Origin: ARS1285 sp039796495
GTDB lineage: Archaea > Nanobdellota > Nanobdellia > Pacearchaeales > GW2011-AR1
DNA length: 6,428 nt
Direction: 5' to 3'
Assembly (NCBI GenBank): GCA_039796495.1
Contig: JBDKJQ010000040.1
Span: 1 to 6,428 of the forward strand
How positions within the stretch are numbered: the stretch's first letter is position 1; every line of letters begins with the position of its first letter. A model generated the notes under the pieces. It saw only the letters and a program-made list of their open reading frames with translations. It had not been told where the DNA came from and ran no database searches. A program made the position numbers and the translations under genes. Shown in pieces: positions 5,399 through 6,428 of this stretch.

Positions 5399-5797
5399 AT
5401 GGGTTGGAGTGAGTGGCCGTATTGGTTGAAGGGAGGAGTGATTGGAGTATCAATTTTTTTAGCTTTTTCAATCATCTTGAATTCACTAGGAGCAATGATA
5501 CATGAATTTGGATATAAGATTGAATGTCACCCTTGGAGTAGGAGTCTTACAAATTTCGATAGGAGTATTTGCATGAATGAATTTGGAAAGATTTTATCTC
5601 TCATAAAATCAATAATGAGCGAAATTAATAATATACTATCTCCGTTTACACTCTACAAGTTGATACCGTTATTTGGACTCCAAACAGGAATTTATCATGG
5701 AAATGGGGTGGAACTGATTTTTTTAGTAGCAGTATATTATTTTTTCCTCGGCGCTTTCATCGGCTGGCTCTACGGAAAGATAAAGAAAAGTTCTTAA
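5399..5797 (+). CDS. Small two-helix membrane protein, DPANN-style, unknown function
   Basis: 132 residues. It begins with a Trp-rich stretch (Trp3, Trp6, Trp9) and WLKGG at 9-13, then a hydrophobic helix at about 14-34. A polar middle part (about 36-98) contains Cys43 and Cys58, and a second helix (about 104-125) ends in GWLYGKIKKSS. The Lys residues at the start of helix 1 and the end of helix 2 suggest that both termini are cytoplasmic and the loop with the two cysteines is outside, where a disulfide is possible. The 'EWP-WLKGG-IG' opening and 'G-GW-YGK' ending are features I recall from small uncharacterised membrane proteins of DPANN archaea; no function is known to me. No Shine-Dalgarno sequence is present; a TATA-like box about 25 bases upstream is shared with the divergent membrane-protein gene, so the two may be co-expressed. 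Confidence 0.78.
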   Translation: MGWSEWPYWLKGGVIGVSIFLAFSIILNSLGAMIHEFGYKIECHPWSRSLTNFDRSICMNEFGKILSLIKSIMSEINNILSPFTLYKLIPLFGLQTGIYHGNGVELIFLVAVYYFFLGAFIGWLYGKIKKSS

Positions 5798-5812
5798 TTT
5801 AGAATACAAAGA

Positions 5813-5822
5813 TTTTATAAAT
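5813..5822 (+). promoter_or_regulatory. TATA-like box of the HEPN/MNT module
   Basis: TTTTATAAAT lies in the 59-base gap after the two-helix membrane protein, centred about 39 bases before the HEPN ATG. Transcription would start about 12-14 bases before the ATG, giving a short leader without a clear Shine-Dalgarno sequence. Confidence 0.5.
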
Positions 5823-5856
5823 TTGAAATTAGTTCTATAACAAAGTTGAAAATAAA

Positions 5857-6213
5857 ATGGAAGAGTACAAGTGGTTTGAAAGTGCACAAGATGATTTAAA
5901 GACTGCTGAAGATAATATCACTCTAAGGCATTATAAATGGGCTTGTTTTCAGGCACAGCAAGCCACTGAAAAAGCGTTGAAATCATTGTTGATTAAAAAT
6001 ACTAAAAAATTTCCTAAAATTCACGATTTAGTTGAATTGGCAAAATTAGTACATGCTCCGCAAGAGATAATTATTAGCTGTGGAAAGTTAAATCCTCATT
6101 ATGTCGTAGCAAGATACCCTGATTTTTCAGAAAATTATTCTAAGGAAGATGCTCATTATTTTGTAAAAATTGCAGGAGAAATAGTACAATGGACAAAAAA
6201 AAATCTGAACTAG
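5857..6213 (+). CDS. HEPN-domain protein, partner of an MNT nucleotidyltransferase
   Basis: 118 residues, one compact all-helical HEPN domain. Signature stretches are WFESAQDDLKTAE (6-18), YKWACFQAQQATEKALKSLL (26-45), the IHDLVEL element (55-61) and HYVVARYPD (81-89), which fits the HEPN family (Pfam PF05168 type, from memory). HEPN proteins are paired with minimal nucleotidyltransferases in many prokaryotes; in studied HepT/MntA pairs the HEPN protein is an RNase toxin neutralised by AMPylation. The catalytic R-x(4-6)-H motif of those RNases is not visible here: Arg24 is directly followed by His25, and no His lies at the right distance after Arg86. This member may therefore be a non-RNase HEPN subunit. 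The gene overlaps the next one by 25 bases, indicating translational coupling. The region is clearly more AT-rich than the central genes. Confidence 0.9.
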   Translation: MEEYKWFESAQDDLKTAEDNITLRHYKWACFQAQQATEKALKSLLIKNTKKFPKIHDLVELAKLVHAPQEIIISCGKLNPHYVVARYPDFSENYSKEDAHYFVKIAGEIVQWTKKNLN

Positions 6214-6428
6214 TCAGAAAATTGAAGAAATTTAAAAAACAGATATCAAAAGAATATCATCCAAAAAAAATAATTTTTTTTGGTTCACGGGCATCAGGGA
6301 AACCACATAAAGACAGCGATGTAGACTTAATTATAGTTAGTAAAAAATTTAATAATATGAACTCTTTCAAAAGATCTCCAGATTTATATTTGGAATGGCA
6401 TCTGAATACGGATATCAATCTTCCTGTC
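6189..6428 (+). CDS. MNT-type minimal nucleotidyltransferase (3' partial)
   Basis: The first 80 residues are present; the gene runs off the right edge. After a Lys-rich helix (about 3-27) comes IIFFGSRASGKPHKDSDVDL at 28-47, an exact GS-x(10)-D-x-D pattern with Gly32, Ser33 and the metal-binding Asp44 and Asp46. This is the active-site signature of the polymerase-beta-like nucleotidyltransferase superfamily, MNT branch. The third catalytic Asp normally comes later in the fold and would lie beyond the visible end (after INLPV). MNT proteins act as the antitoxin in HEPN/MNT modules and in the MntA/HepT case add AMP to the HEPN partner. The ATG lies inside the HEPN gene, 25 bases before the end of its stop codon, in the -1 frame. 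A run of nine A's (6195-6203) sits within the overlap. Confidence 0.88.
   Translation, partial: MDKKKSELVRKLKKFKKQISKEYHPKKIIFFGSRASGKPHKDSDVDLIIVSKKFNNMNSFKRSPDLYLEWHLNTDINLPV

Noticed and set aside
1..6428. CRISPR array, tRNA or rRNA genes, insertion sequence, integrase or attachment sites
   Set aside because: No spaced direct repeats, clover-leaf-type sequence, terminal inverted repeats or recombinase motifs were seen on either strand by eye.

Overview
The window looks like a piece of an AT-rich archaeal chromosome, most likely from the DPANN group (Woesearchaeota/Pacearchaeota-like). Three things point there. The translation factor is an archaeal-type aIF5B of 573 residues without the long bacterial or eukaryotic N-terminal extension. 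TATA-like boxes lie about 25-28 bases upstream of several ATGs, as expected for leaderless archaeal mRNAs. Two membrane-anchored proteins (280-1062 and 5399-5797) resemble protein styles I know mainly from DPANN genomes. The phylum is an inference; no rRNA or other marker beyond aIF5B is present.

Layout. 1-230 (+) is the 3' end of a helical protein. 280-1062 (-) encodes a membrane-anchored protein with a pilin-like (class III) signal segment. Back to back with it is 1116-1898 (+), a TruB/Pus4-family tRNA pseudouridine synthase. Convergent with truB is a cold-shock-domain protein (1936-2127, -), the only gene here with a strong Shine-Dalgarno sequence. Then, all on the minus strand, come a bicupin (2277-2999), infB for aIF5B (3108-4829) and a two-helix membrane protein with a possible PH-like tail (4884-5348). 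Divergent from the last is a small two-helix membrane protein (5399-5797, +). The right end holds a HEPN gene (5857-6213) overlapping an MNT-type nucleotidyltransferase gene (6189 to the edge), a HEPN/MNT toxin-antitoxin-like module.

The genes form a partly housekeeping core (tRNA modification, translation initiation, RNA-binding cold-shock protein) flanked by more AT-rich accessory-looking ends. Most genes seem to have their own promoter rather than sharing an operon; only HEPN/MNT are clearly coupled. The most striking regulatory feature is that two divergent pairs, with 53 and 50 bases between their ATGs, each have one palindromic TATA-like element near the midpoint, placed so that both transcripts would start at or next to the start codon. 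No rRNA, tRNA, CRISPR array, insertion sequence or integrase was seen. No intergenic stretch exceeds 300 bases; the longest is 149 bases (2128-2276).
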